Shown: positions 1 through 11,884 of the stretch, one piece after another | How the letters are laid out: the number at the start of each line of letters is the position of its first letter | Numbering within the stretch: the stretch's first letter is position 1 | Assembly (NCBI GenBank): GCA_025200525.1 | Contig: CM045763.1 | Span: forward strand, 91,357,944-91,421,943 | From: Camellia lanceoleosa | Taxonomy: Eukaryota; Streptophyta; Magnoliopsida; Ericales; Theaceae | DNA length: 64,000 nt | Direction of reading: 5' to 3' | Notes under the pieces: generated by a model | Database searches by the model: none | What the model was told of the DNA's origin: nothing | What the model saw: the letters and a program-made list of their open reading frames with translations, nothing else | Translations under genes and position numbers: made by a program

Positions 1-525
1 TAGTGGTTGGTAAGTTAAATCTCTTTGGTGAGATTTCGAGTGTCACCTAATTTATTAAAATTATTGAAATTATTCTAATGGTTGTAATTTATGTTTACAA
101 TTATATTGTTATCTCATGTTTAGAATCTCATTATTTTTCTCTTAAAAAGAGTGGTAGGTTGGTTATGTTTTCTTACTGTGTTGCAAAACTCATGGCATAT
201 ATTCTTGTTGCCCTGGCGTTTTATGCCAGGTTTTGGCGAGGAAATAATTGAAGCTGAAATGGAGTTGATGCTAACGTAGAGCCTTGGTTGACTTGAAATC
301 ATGACTAAAGTCGAATAGCTTTATTATCCTATATATTAGTTATTAAGGACCTTATAATTTCATTGATGTTGTATTCGGATAATTTTAAGTTTTTATTTAA
401 TATTATTTGAACATTTGGTTATGTACGAGAGTTGGAATGCCCTATTAAGATGTCAACTTTTTAGTTGATTAAGTCATTTTGTTTATTTAATTTCCCTTGA
501 TGTTCCAAAACTTTGGGGCGTCACA
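1..525 (+). repeat. 5' LTR of the Tekay-type element (3' part only)
   Basis: Near-identical to 6269-6785. Differences include a missing short stretch in the right copy near 6390 and scattered single bases. It ends in GGGGCGTCACA. The remaining roughly 3 kb of this LTR lies left of the window. Confidence 0.92.
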
Positions 526-528
526 ACA

Positions 529-540
529 TTGTATCAGAGC
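529..540 (+). other. Primer-binding site, tRNA-Met type, mutated
   Basis: TTGTATCAGAGC starts three bases after the LTR end. The usual plant tRNA-Met primer site is TGGTATCAGAGC, so the second base has changed from G to T. Confidence 0.8.
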
Positions 541-1090
541 TCTAGGTTAGAATACCTAGGGACGGTGGGAAGAGGTTTAACCTCAATTGAGTAGAAGTTT
601 CATGCGTTAGAAAGAATAGAATCATGTGACTCATAGTTTATGAGAGCTTTATGCTAATCATAGTAACTATCCTTGTTTGATCCTAGCTAGATTGACGCCA
701 AATTTGTCGGATGTAAATTCATCACTTCTCTATCTTCATTGAACCTTTCCAATTCAACAAAGTATTGCCTTAAGATGATCGATTGGCAATTTTTGAGCCA
801 TGTTTGTTGTATCTTGTATGTTGTTCTCTTGAAAGCCGGTTACACTCTTTTAATCCTTACAGGGTGAAAAATCTTAGGTGTTTGGTTTGAAATGTGTATG
901 GCCAAACACAATTTCAATTCAAATATCTAGTTTGGTCACCAGCTCCATAATCTTAACCCTATTAAAAGTTCAAAACTATCATGTCATTCGACTGTACCAT
1001 CTGTTCAAATTCCATTTGAATTTTTATGCTAATTATGCTATTGTCGTAGCCACGTCGTACTCTTTATTCTCTACTATAACTATGTGAATC
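541..1090 (+). other. Internal leader with no recognisable gag
   Basis: An intact element would carry untranslated leader and gag here. I see no zinc knuckle or capsid-like ORF. Just before 1091 a stretch reading roughly like a degraded aspartic-protease active-site region can be made out, without the catalytic Asp. Gag has been deleted. Confidence 0.5.
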
Positions 1091-2083
1091 TTGGGATTAG
1101 AGCTTGAACGATTAGAAATACCTATGAGTGTAGGTTCACCGCTAGGAGGTCAAACTCGAGTACATATCGTATGCAAATCATGTGAACTAGGAGTCTGTAG
1201 TTTACGTTTAACTTGCGACCTACGAGTCATGGAAATTTTAGACTTTGACGTTATCCTAGGAATGGACTGGTTATCAGCCCATAGAGCCACCATTGATTGC
1301 TATCGAAAGACGGTGATTGCTTACTCTCAGGACGGAACGCAATTCCAATTTAAGGGGGACAGACCAGATTCCCTATCACTGACACTTGGAAATTCAAAGT
1401 GGCACGATCACCTAGTTGGGTGGCTAGCCAGCTTAGTTCTGGAAGATAAAGATCGTATGGAACTAGGGCTACCTTGTGTGGTGTGCGAGTATGCTGATAT
1501 GTTCCCAGAGGAATTACCAGGACTACCCCCAAAGCGAGAAGTAGACTTTACCATTGAACTACAACCTGGTACATCACCGATTTTAATGGTACCACATCGT
1601 CTAGCATCAGCTGAATTGAGAAAGCTAAAGACACAGTTGCAAGAATTATTGGACAAGGAATTTATAAGGCCAAGCATGTCCCTATGGGGAGCACCAACCT
1701 TATTTGCTAAAAAGAAAGATAGGACACTTAGGTTGTGCATTGATTATCGACAACTCAATAGAGTCACCATTAAGAATCGGTATCCACTACCTAGGATTGA
1801 TGACCTTTTCAATCAGCTTATAGGGGCAAAGTATTTCTCAAAGATAGACCTTAGGTCCGGGTATCACCAATTGCGTGTTCAGGAAGAAGATATTCTTAAG
1901 ACTGCGTTCCGAACCTATTACAGCCACTGTGAATTCGTAGTGATGCCATTCGGCCTAACCAATGCACCAGGCATGTTCATGAGCTTAATGAACAAAATAT
2001 TCACGCCTTACTTAGATCAAATTGTGGTAGTGTTCATAAAAGATATTTTGGTGTATTTCAAGTTTGAAGGAGACCCTGAATAA
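1091..2083 (+). pseudogene. Tekay-type pol remnant: protease C-terminal half plus reverse transcriptase
   Basis: This 330-residue open frame begins inside the aspartic protease ([20 protein letters not shown] near residues 50-70) and continues into RT. RT blocks visible are [33 protein letters not shown] and [10 protein letters not shown]. The catalytic box, normally F-I-D-D-I-L in this lineage, reads FIKDIL with Lys encoded at 2039-2041, so the first Asp of the pair is lost and the enzyme cannot be active. The frame stops at 2083; recognisable RT continues out of frame. The first Met is not a biological start, since in chromoviruses gag-pol is one long polyprotein. Confidence 0.9.
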
Positions 2084-2525
2084 TATTTGAAAATAGTACT
2101 TCAAACTTTGAGAGAAAACCAGCTGTATGCTAAGGCTAGCAAATGTGAGTTCTGGATGGAGGAAGGTTTTTGGATCACGTGGTATCTGACAAGGGAATAT
2201 TAGTAGACCCAACTAAAGTAGAAACAGTGACAGAATGGAAGCAACCTAAGAACACATTTGAGATCCGTAGTTTCTTAGGATTCGCTGGTTACTATCAAAG
2301 ATTCAAGACTTCTCAAAACTGGCCAAACCAATGACACATTTGACTCAAAAGAGGGTAAGTTTGAATGGAACGAGTCTTGCGAAAATTCATTCCAAGAACT
2401 CAAGAAAAGATTGATGAGCGCTCCTATTCTCATAGTGCCAGAACGTGACGTTGGGTACAACGTGTATTGTGATACTTCCAAAGAAGGTCTGGGGTGCGTA
2501 TTGAAGCAAAATAGCAAGGAGGTGA
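2084..2525 (+). pseudogene. RT thumb and RNase H start, frameshifted relic
   Basis: Translating in shifting frames shows the expected continuation: [15 protein letters not shown], a connector with [24 protein letters not shown], and the RNase H opening VYCDTSKEGLGCVL near 2463-2510. At least two frame changes are needed. Similarity stops abruptly near 2525. RNase H remainder, integrase and chromodomain are absent. Confidence 0.8.
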
Positions 2526-3274
2526 AATTGATAAGTTAAATCAATTTAATTTCAAGTATTGGACCCTATGAAAGTGTAATTAAATATTCGATTCAGTTTA
2601 ATAAAACTAAGGTTTAATCAATTGGGTCCGAATTGGAGTTAATCGCGTTGTGAGGATTGAGAATTTAGATTGTTATGAATTAAATTTATTTATGAGATGC
2701 TCAATTGAATATGTAATTTATAGATGGAGATTTTGAGTTTGATCTGAAATTGAAGGCCTTAAAGGTTTGAGAGACCACAATTGATGAGCTCAATAAGTTT
2801 AATTTGATATTTGGAGCCTTTTGGGGGATTAATTTGAAATCTGATTCAGAATGATAAATTAAGCAAAGTTAATTGGGCCTTAATGGAAGTCAAATTAGAC
2901 CAATTAAATTATGTGGGATTTGTAGTTATGTTTGATTAATTTAATTATGTGTTAATCAAGATTTATAAAAATTAAGTGTTGCACAATTAAATTAAGCAAA
3001 AATATAAATCGAATTATGTAAGAGTCTAGAAGTGAGAGTGTTTATGGGTGTGGGTATATTGAGAAATCTGCTGTGTGTGTACACGTGAGTGATGTACTAG
3101 AGCCTCAATGAAATGTGCTAGTGTCCATGTGCACCCGTGGTGTGGAATGGAAGATGGAAGAGGATGTGAATGAGTTAAGACTGAAAACTAATAAATAGTA
3201 GAGTTTGCCCCTTTATTACCCACAATTTTCAAAAACCCATGGACAACTTAAATTTCGAGGACAATTTTTTTTTT
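2526..3274 (+). other. AT-rich filler replacing the end of pol
   Basis: About 750 bases rich in runs such as AATTAAATTAA, with no ORF and no recognisable domain. It sits where RNase H, integrase and chromodomain should be. The last 50 bases read like the usual polyprotein end (AATTTCGAGGACAAT), so the true 3' end is kept and the middle was lost or replaced. Confidence 0.55.
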
Positions 3275-3287
3275 AAGGGAGATAGAT
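3275..3287 (+). other. Polypurine tract
   Basis: AAGGGAGATAGAT lies directly upstream of the LTR start TGTGAAACC. It follows a T-run. This is the expected plus-strand priming site and fixes the element's orientation as +. Confidence 0.8.
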
Positions 3288-6200
3288 TGTGAAACCCCGT
3301 ATTTTTTTTGTATATATATAAAAAAATAATATATATATTTTTAATTTTCTTAAATAATTATTCACAATATTTTGAATTTAATAGCCTATATATTTTTACA
3401 CTGAAAACTTATTCAAAATAAAATAAAATAAAATATTTTTGACTTTATATTAATTTCTGAACCGTATGATATTTTTACTATATTTTTCTCTATATTTTTT
3501 TGTAATCAAATTACACTAAAATCTAATATTTTTTGTACTAAAACCCAATCAAAAACCATGAGTCAAAAACCATGGGTTTGCTCCCCAGGTTTTCTTACTA
3601 TCCACTTTCAACTTGCCCCAAAAGAAACTGTGGTGGACATGCAATCCCACCAGGTGTTGCATTCCTTTTATCCTTTCTTTTAATTTCTTCTCAATTTTAT
3701 ATTCTTTTGCTCTTCCTCATCTTTCCTATAAACTGAGCTTCTCTTCCAATTTCATATCTCTCTCATTCTCGGTTCTCCCTCTCCCTTCACCTCTCATTCT
3801 CAAAACTCTCTTTTCTCCTTCTTTATCTATGTTTTCCTCCTCCCCCGACCTCCATAGCCATGGCTTCAACCCATACTATTACCGTCCGAACCACCAACCC
3901 GTGAACTTCACTACCATTGGCGCACCGTCGGACCGCCAAAACCATCACCTATTTCCATTATCATCTAGAACCACCATTCACAAAGTGTTGTAGGTGAAGA
4001 AAGAGAAGAAGAAGGAAGATGGAGGAGAAAGAAACAAAGTTAGAGAAGTTTATTTTGAAGTTCAAAAGTTGGTTTTCGACTTACTTTTGGCATGCCAAAA
4101 TCATCAATTCCGGGAAGAAGTGAGAAAAATAGGCCATGTAAGATGAAGTATGAAGTAAGTTGAAGAGATTGGCGAAAGAATGAAGTAAAACCATTAAGAA
4201 TTAAAAAAGTTATGGAGTCTAAAAGATGGTTCGAAGAAATGTCTGAGATGGTAGGAAAATAATCTTATTTTTCGTCAAATTTTGGAGATCCGACGGCATG
4301 CAAAAAGAGACGGAATGAGGCGTGTGAGTAGTGAACTAAAAATTAGGCCGTGAGGTGAATCCAATGAAAGAAAAATAAGATAAAACAGAGTTACGATGAA
4401 GAAGATACAAGCATTTGAAGTGGTGACATTGAAACTAAATTTCTGGGTCTTCTTTTCATGCATGCTACGGTGTTGGAGAGGATGAACTAAATGTTATCCA
4501 GTGTTTCTCGGCCCATGGTGCTACGGTGCATCCTAGTACATTTAAGTTAATCGAGTGGTCCTATGACTTTGGGGATGACCACCCTTAGGTTTTTTGACGT
4601 GTAGAATCCATTTTTGGGGTTAGATCTTGCAAATTCTAAGTCTAAGATGATGATCAACAACTATAAGTTCTAAGAGAATCCAATGAAAGATCAATGGTGA
4701 GATCGCGTCTGATTAATGTGAAATTTCAACAAGACGATCATGCAGCCAGGACGGTCATATCTTACGATCAGAATCATAAATCAAATTTGGACGATAAATC
4801 GTTAGCAACCTAACATAGTAAGAAAACCATCCCAACCCTCTCATTCTTTATATATTTGAAATTTCAGATTATATACATATGATAAAATGTTTAAACTTGT
4901 AGATAGAATTTTATTTATAATTGTATGAAAATTTATGATGGTATATCAAATATTGGTAGTCTGAAAATCATGATAGTATTGTGGAGTTGGACTTGCATGT
5001 GTAGTTATGCCATTAAAAAGATTATTGAAGATGTTAATTGGCCCTTTAAATATGTCAGAAAGTTGTACTAATTTTTAGACAATTTTATACTCAAAATTTG
5101 AAGATGATTTATTCTACAAAGTTGTTGATAATAATGTCTAGTTCATCCACAAAATTTTTCAACAATTATTGAGTTTTGTATGAATTTATAAAAAAGTTTT
5201 AACCAAATCTGGAGCTATAGGCAGATTTTATTATGTGTTTGAAAAATCATTAAAAAATTTACATTAAACCAAATCTGATAATTCCTAAGCAAAATATGAA
5301 ATTTGAGAAGTCTATTTTCATAATAAATTTTTAGATTATGTAATTGATTTATAAATTTAAGTATGGAATTAATTTAAGAAAATGTGATAAATCTGTGTCA
5401 TGAACATTCTTGGAATTTTTAAGAATTATTTATAGTTTATTTTTGGAAACGGCTTTCTGAAAAATGACCATAACATGTTTATTGAGTATTCTGTAGAGTT
5501 ATATGAATTTTAGAGTTGTATAAGTAATTTATTTATAATTTCATTTGCAAGATATACATTCTGAAAATTTTGGCAGATTAAGGAGGAATCAAAAAAGAAA
5601 AAAAAAAAAAATCTCTTCAATTGTTTTCTTTGGACTAAAATTTAATATGATGCTAATATAATCTTGTAGATTAAAAATCTATGCACGTGTGTGATTATGA
5701 TTTATTTCTTCTTTTTGGTATCTACATCATTATTTTATACCATGGTTTAAATAAATTGTTTATTTAAATTTTGTACATTGTTTACTATCGTGTGACATGT
5801 GTAATATTTTATGTTGGAAATTTTAATGAGTTGGTAAACCATTATTTGTGATTAAAAATTGGAATTATTGGTGATTAATATCAAAATTAACCGAAATGAT
5901 TAACGACATACACAAAGTTAACAATTGATGGTCAATACCGGTTGTTCAGGGTGAGCCCTGGTTTTGAGAATTCGCGGTTGTTCAGGGTGACCCTTGGTTT
6001 TGAGAATTCTCACGTAAATTGTGTTGCGAAACTCTAAGATGGCACGGGACTTATTTGAACCCTTTTCAGTATTCGATTTTGGAATAAGGGTGGATGTGCA
6101 GGTGGCACACAGGGAGGTTACGTACCCCTGGCAGACCGTTTCCTTGGGGCAGACCACGGATACCACTACTTGGGTATATAACTCCGGACGTGGGCATCCC

Positions 6201-6785
6201 TGGTAGTTACGATTGGTAACACTTGAATATTTGACCAAGGAAGAGTTTCAAATTAACCGTTGCCATGCTTAGTGGTTGGTAAGTTAAATCTCTTTGGTGA
6301 GATTTCGAGTGTCATCTAATTTATTAAAATTATTGAAATTATTCTAATGGTTGTAATTTATGTTTACAATTATATTGTTATCTCATGTTTAGAATCTTCT
6401 CTTAAAAAGAGTGGTAGGTTGGTTATGTTTTCTTACTGTGTTGCAAAACTCATGGCATATATTCTTGTTGCCCTGGCGTTTTATGCCAGGTTTTGGTGAG
6501 GAAATAATTGAAGCTGAAATGGAGTTGACGCTAACGTAGAGCCTTGGCTGACTTGAAATCATGACTAAAGTCGAATAGCTTTATTATCCTATATATTAGT
6601 TATTAAGGACCTTATAATTTCATTGATGTTGTATTTGGATAGTTTTAAGTTTTTATTTAATATTATTTGAACATTTGGTTATGTACGAGAGTTGGAATGC
6701 CCTATTAAGATGTCAACTTTTTAGTTGATTAAGTCATTTTGTTTATTTAATTTCCCTTGATGTTCCAAAAATTTGGGGCGTCACA
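3288..6785 (+). repeat. 3' LTR of the Tekay-type element (3,498 bp, complete)
   Basis: Runs from TGTGAAACCCC to GGCGTCACA. Near 3650-3850 is a strongly pyrimidine-rich tract (TC runs) typical of a transcribed leader. The open frame at 3613-3993 falls in this tract and resembles no protein I know. The middle (about 4800-5900) is AT-rich and featureless apart from a poly-A stretch near 5598. Confidence 0.92.
5939..6010 (+). repeat. Two-copy tandem repeat of about 35 bp in the Tekay LTR
   Basis: CGGTTGTTCAGGGTGA is followed by CCTGGTTTTGAGAATTC, and the whole unit is repeated once with a few changes. Confidence 0.85.
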
Positions 6786-7849
6786 TTAATCTAGAATTAC
6801 TATGTGATGAGCACAACATACAAGTATAGACTCAATTGCAAGAATTGAAACAAAACATCTCATGTTTGTTTTTCGAAAATGGTTTGAAAGTGCTACTCGC
6901 AAGTAGGCTAAAATGCGGATTTGCTACCCTCAAGTGGGCTTAAAACATGATTTGCCACAAACAAGTGGGCTATCATGGGCTTAAATCATGATTTGCCATG
7001 ATTTGTCACGATGAATTGTTCCAATCCAAGCGATGAAGCCTTCATCCACAGACATTTATGCATTTAAACACTTAAGCAATTAGTCTCATGGCAAGCATCC
7101 TATCATGACAACACTTACACTCATGTAAGGATGCTAAAGCATAAACACTTACAGTGTACTCCGAGGCAAAACAGAAGCTAGTTAGTAATCAATGCATGAT
7201 CCTAACTATGTCAACAATGCCTAATGCAACACATGCAAAATGCAACTAAGTAGGCTTGACTATCTAAGATGGCATATGAATACAACACTTGATAACATGC
7301 TGTTAAACACGTATTCAAGTAAGTGTATTGAAATGCGATGCAGTTTGAATGATGCGTCGAGCCCGGTGCATGCAAGACAGATGAATGATGCACGCATACA
7401 AGCATAAGGATGCTAATTGAAATATGTCCTAAAACTAACCATCAAATGCTGGTAAATAAAAGGGAGAAAGACGTGGGGTTGGAAGACATTCACACACTCA
7501 CGTACACTTATTACAACATTGTGTCCTCTCGACGGACGGTCCGGATGAATTAGCTAACTAGCTACGCTTATTAAACTAATTATTACAAATCAACTAATTA
7601 ACTATGCTAAGCTAATTAATTATTACAAAACTTTAACTAATTAAACAAATCAATTAAGTTACAAAGCCAATTAAACTTAACAAATAAAGCATTAAAATAT
7701 GCTGCCACATCTCTGTTTGGAAAATGAACATGCATGCACTCGGTTTCTCGCCCTGAAAAGCTCTCCAGATGCTCTTTAGAGGCTTTGTTTGCAGGGTGTC
7801 TTCCAGTTCTTGTTGCTGAAACTTACCAAAATAGTGCTGGGGAGTGCAC

Positions 7850-7965
7850 TAGTGGCCTGCCGGCCATGAATGGTGGTTGCCGACCCCCCTGCCGGCCAAG
7901 GATGAACACTGCCGGCCATAGATGAAAGGGTGTCGGCCATCAGTGAGAGGGTGCCGACCACTAGT
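7850..7965. repeat. GGCC cluster, distal site in LTR relic
   Basis: Several copies of a CTGCCGGCCA/TGCCGACC variant within 115 bases. It occupies the same LTR position as 13445-13546 and 45912-46013. Confidence 0.75.
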
Positions 7966-10073
7966 GTGCTGTGACACCAAGTTGCAATAGAGCACAAAAT
8001 AGAGAAAATGAAGGGTCTCCCTTGAACATGTATGTACTATGCCCTTCCATATCATCTCAAAATATAAAGGGAGAGGCATAATTAGATCCAAGACCATCAA
8101 TCAAGCATCGCAATGCGTGATGGCCAAAGATCCAATTTGTACAAACTTAATAAATACATGACAAACAAGACACTTAGACCATCTCCTTATCATGAGAGAT
8201 TAGAGGCAATGGAGACCAAGGGAGATTGGCTCATTTCATCACTTCAAGTATGAAATGAACCAATCTTCCTCATGTTCAATACGACATCTAATTGAAGAGA
8301 ATGCAAAGCAAGCAACATGCTAATCTTGGCATGAAATGCAAGACTCTAACATGCAAACACTCATGCACAACATGCTAGAATACTTAAGCATTAAAAGCTA
8401 GTAAAAGACACAACACTAGAATCATGCAAAACAATGCTCGATGGACTAAACCAACACCAAACAGACCTCATGCTTGCCAAAACAAAGGCCCAAACATGTT
8501 GGAATTGAAGCTCAAAGGACTAGACAAACATGCATACATGTTGGGCCACAAACAAGGCACAATGCTCAACTCTCAAACACAATTAAAGAATGATATGCAT
8601 GAGAATATGGCAATGCTATATGCTCTGAAATCAAGTGTTAAATGATGCCAAATCATCCAAGTATCTCAAATAAGGCATGCTAGAGGGCTCAAAACTCAAG
8701 ACTGGCCAACATAAGGCACTTGCACCATAGCCATGGCACTTGCACCATAGCCATATCAAGCAAGCCTCAAAGGACTAAGATTAATCAAAATAGTCCTAAA
8801 AATGTCAAAACAAGGCCCAAAACATGCTTGAACATAGCCAACATATGCTAGAATAAAAGGCCAAAACACCAAGCATACAAGGGCAATGAGTGGGATTACA
8901 CTACAAGTATCAAAACCAAGCAAGAGGTGACTCCACCAACCGAAATTAGAGTTGTAACATGGCAAAATAAGACCCAAAACGTGCTGAGATGGTAGCCCAA
9001 AAGCTTAGGCATGCATGCATACATATTAGCCTAAGATTAAGGCATAAAGCATAACTCTCCAAAAGCATTGAAAGAATGAAGCATGAGAGGGTATGACCAC
9101 ACCTCATACACTGAAATCATGGTAGAAATGAGGCCAAAGCATGCAAACAACTCGAATAACGCATGCTAGAAACTTGACACTCAAAGCTAGTCAAAGCCAT
9201 TTATACTACAACCATACAAGGCAAGTCTCACATGGCCAAGACCAACCAAAACAGAGCTTAAGCATGTTAAAACAACACCAAAAACATGCTGAGATAGAAC
9301 CAAAATAGGCTAGCGTGATGGATCAAAGCATTGAGCACACAAGGCTAAATGGCAAGATTACACTACAAGAGTAAAAAGCATGCATGAGGTGACTCAACCA
9401 AGCCGAAAGAGAGTTATACCAGTTGAAATAAGGCCAAGAATAGGCTGAGAACAAGCCAACACATGCTAGAAACACATGCTCAATAATTAGGCCAACAAGG
9501 CGAGCAAACAAGACAAGAGGAGAGGGGACCACCCCCTCTCATTTTGAACCTCAAAGCCACATTTCTACCACTGAAAATCCACTGGATTTCAGTGGCTAAA
9601 AGGCCAAACAAAGATGATCTCAAAGGCCTTAAAGGATGGCTCCAAGCCTAAGCAAATAAGGCACACAAGAAGGTAGAACACCCTCAATACCAAAGAGGCC
9701 TCAAACAACCATCTTAAACACTAGAAAACAAAGCTTTTTGTAGTTGAAAGCAAGGCTTAAAACAATATGCAAGGATGGCCAAATAAGCAATGAAAATAAA
9801 GCTTTAAAGAGGATATGAGACTCACTCTTGAAGCACAGCAATAACAGCAAGTTTCTGAGGCAAAACCAAACTGAAACCACTCAAATACAACCTCCAAGAA
9901 CCTCAGCTCAAGAGTGAAGGTGTTTAACTAGGTGTTGTAGCGCAAAAGTGAAGAGAAAATACACTTTGAGACACTATTAAGCACAATATATAGACAGAGA
10001 GTGAGAATTCCAGAGAGAGAGAGATATCTTGTTTCTAAAAATGCTGAACCTTTGGAAAGGGGAAGGAGCCTCC

Positions 10074-10083
10074 CCTTATATAG
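10074..10083 (-). promoter_or_regulatory. LTR TATA box (sense promoter), relic LTR
   Basis: On the minus strand this reads CTATATAAGG, followed by GGAGGC. The same box occurs at equivalent positions in the other two Tat LTRs. Confidence 0.65.
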
Positions 10084-10208
10084 AGCAATGCCATACAAAG
10101 CTTGCTTAACAAGCTTGAAATGGCCTCCATCCCTCCATACACGTGTATGGAGGATGGCTCAGTGAAAAATAGCTGGCTCAAAAGATCTAACATAATATCT
10201 ACTGAAAC

Positions 10209-10320
10209 AAGGTGTCCTGCTGGCCATTAGTGGTGGCCGACAGTGCCTCATTAATGGCCGGCAGGCCTTATCAATGGCTGGCAGGGATAAATGCAAGGCC
10301 GGCAGTGCCAAAAAGTAGCC
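10209..10320. repeat. GGCC cluster upstream of the relic LTR TATA
   Basis: GGCCATTAG, GGCCGACAG, GGCCGGCAGG and similar words spaced 15-25 bases apart. On the minus strand they lie about 130 bases upstream of the TATA box at 10074. Confidence 0.75.
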
Positions 10321-10753
10321 GGCAGTGCACCACAAGAAGCATGCTGAAAGGATCAACACATGGTCCAAAAATGGAGCAGAAAGGATACAGGGTTTAGAAA
10401 GCTTAAACCTGTGACGTTCCGTCGTGAAATTCGAGTACTTGACGAGCAATCGAACTTATCATTGGATGTACCTGCAAGCATATCCAAGTCTTGAGGACGG
10501 TAAAAAATGGGGTGTCTACACACACCCACAGTGCCGAAATCCTTTTCTTTCTATCCCTAGACCCTTTTTCCTCTCAGATCTATACTCCACACGCGTTTTC
10601 CAACGCCCCTTGAGAAGTTGATTCGCTAAAACTCTTCGGTTTCCTTTGTTTTGAACCGATCAAAACTTGTTTTCAGAGCTTTTTTCTCCATTTTCACCCT
10701 TTGAGGTTTGTTTCCCTCAAGTTGATCTTGAGTTTAGCACCTTTTCCTGGGCT

Positions 10754-10800
10754 TTGACTTTTTTGACTTTTTCTCTTTTCGAGAATTGACTTTTGTTGAC
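10754..10800 (+). promoter_or_regulatory. Cluster of TTGAC (W-box core) words in the ORF A leader
   Basis: TTGACT occurs at 10754, 10763, 10786 and 10796. W-boxes (TTGACC/T) are bound by WRKY factors. Equivalent words are kept in the inner (18220-18268) and right (62673-62709) copies. Function is inferred; the region is also generally T-rich. Confidence 0.4.
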
Positions 10801-10858
10801 TTTTTGGCACTTTTGCCCATTTCGCTCATTTTTGTCTACTTTTCACCTTCTTTCTAGA

Positions 10859-11884
10859 TGGCAAATGACGTTCCACACGGCAGGGTTCTCTGAGGTTGGA
10901 GGGGGAGCCTGACATCATACCGTTGCTGCCCAAGATCCGCAGAGAGGTACCATCCCAAGGCACATGTACTACCATCTAGCACAGTCCGCCACTTTACTGG
11001 ATTTGCACGGCGCGCACCTGCAGATTTTCTACTATGGGAGCCGGAGTCTCATCCATTCCACGATGCCCCGGAGGTACATACTGCATTCTTACATTTTCTG
11101 CGATGTACTTTACATTTCTGGTATAGCTCATACCTTTGCACTACATTTCTGCTCACTCTGAACACATGTACATACTGTATTTCTGCCCATTCTGAACACT
11201 TGTACATACTGTATTTTTGCCTGCCCACACAGGTTGACTCCCGTTTTACTTGCGGGTATGGGTCCACCATGGCAAGAGAGTGGTATATAGACCTCCCCGA
11301 CGGCGTCCGACAGATTGTTGACGATGCGGGGTTTGGCTTATTCTGCATGGGGCTCTCGCGTCTTATGGCGAGTAGGACCTTCCTAGGCACATTGGTAGAG
11401 AGATGGTGGGACACCACCAACTCCTTCCATTTTTCTACCATCGGGGACATGACCATGACCCCGTATGACTTTGCTATGCTGATAGGCCTTGAGGTAAGAG
11501 GCCAGCCGATCCCATATGACTTCGACATGGGCGAGTGGGAGGCTGCTTGGACCTATCTGTTGGGAGCACACCCACCTATTTTCTGCTCATCAGGCTTGGT
11601 CCGGTACACCTGGTTTGTTGACCACTTCAGAGGGAGAGAGCCCACGATGATCGAGGCGATAGAGCAGTACGCCCGAGGTTTCCTCATGTTCCTCTTCTAA
11701 GACTACCTTGTTCACGTATTGCACAGGCCAACCTGGTCAGACACCTTTTGAGCGCCTTAGTGGACCTTTACCAGGTGCGACACTATGATTGGGGGGGCTC
11801 CGCCTTGCTACCCTATACTACTATATGAGCTCCACCTCCCGCAAGAACGGGAACAGAGTGGGCGGCTACTGGAGAGCCTGGGAG
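10859..11884 (+). pseudogene. ORF A (plant mobile domain-like), outer left copy, exons 1-2
   Basis: Exon 1 is about 10859-11071, starting M-A-N-D-V-P-H-G and soon broken by a stop. Intron 1 has donor GAG/GTACAT and acceptor CACACAG. Exon 2 is 11233-11884, ending at donor GGGAG/GTATGT. Exon 2 carries the plant mobile domain-like core: ARGWY-type start, DAGFGLFCMGLSR, LVERWWDTTNSFHFS, MTMTPYDFAMLIGLEV, YTWFVDHFRG, QYARGFLMFLF. The frame breaks at 11697, where a shift replaces the conserved GTTLFADRAN block. The remaining exons lie beyond the inner element, at 48524-50103. It is antisense to the Tat element of its own half. Confidence 0.75.

Larger units (their letters stand above)
1..6785 (+). 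mobile_element. Tekay/Del-type Ty3/gypsy LTR retrotransposon, left end outside window
   Basis: The first 525 bases recur at about 6270-6785 and mark two LTRs. The right LTR runs from TGTGAAACCCC to GGGGCGTCACA. A tRNA-Met-like primer site follows the left LTR and a purine tract precedes the right one, so the sense strand is +. The interior is only about 2.8 kb and holds protease and RT remnants; no gag, integrase or chromodomain is recognisable. The protease/RT wording is typical of the Tekay/Del chromovirus lineage, whose LTRs are usually long. It lies inside a Tat-family LTR, whose sequence resumes at 6786. The right TSD should be ttaat (6786-6790); its partner is off-window. Confidence 0.9.
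6786..10520 (-). repeat. Tat-family LTR relic (long part of one LTR)
   Basis: Matches the LTR of the inner Tat element (11964-15869) from about its base 430 to its exact end GGGGTGTCTACA, though clearly more diverged. Shared landmarks are the opening lines around 6800-7000, repeated AACATGC-rich text at 8400-9500, two GGCC clusters, and CCTTATATAG at 10074. The rest of the LTR lies left of the Tekay insertion. It ends flush against the ORF A leader of the outer Tat locus, so it is probably a separate LTR insertion rather than that locus's own LTR. Confidence 0.85.

Noticed and set aside
3613..3993. 126-codon ORF with Pro/Ser-rich text in the Tekay LTR
   Set aside because: It lies in a pyrimidine-rich LTR leader, has no domain I recognise, and composition alone explains the missing stops.
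7734..8100. Overlapping ORFs on both strands with CRPPCRP / ADRPP-like repeats (also 13419-13711 and 45882-46177)
   Set aside because: Translations of the GGCC clusters and flanks; open on both strands, hence composition.
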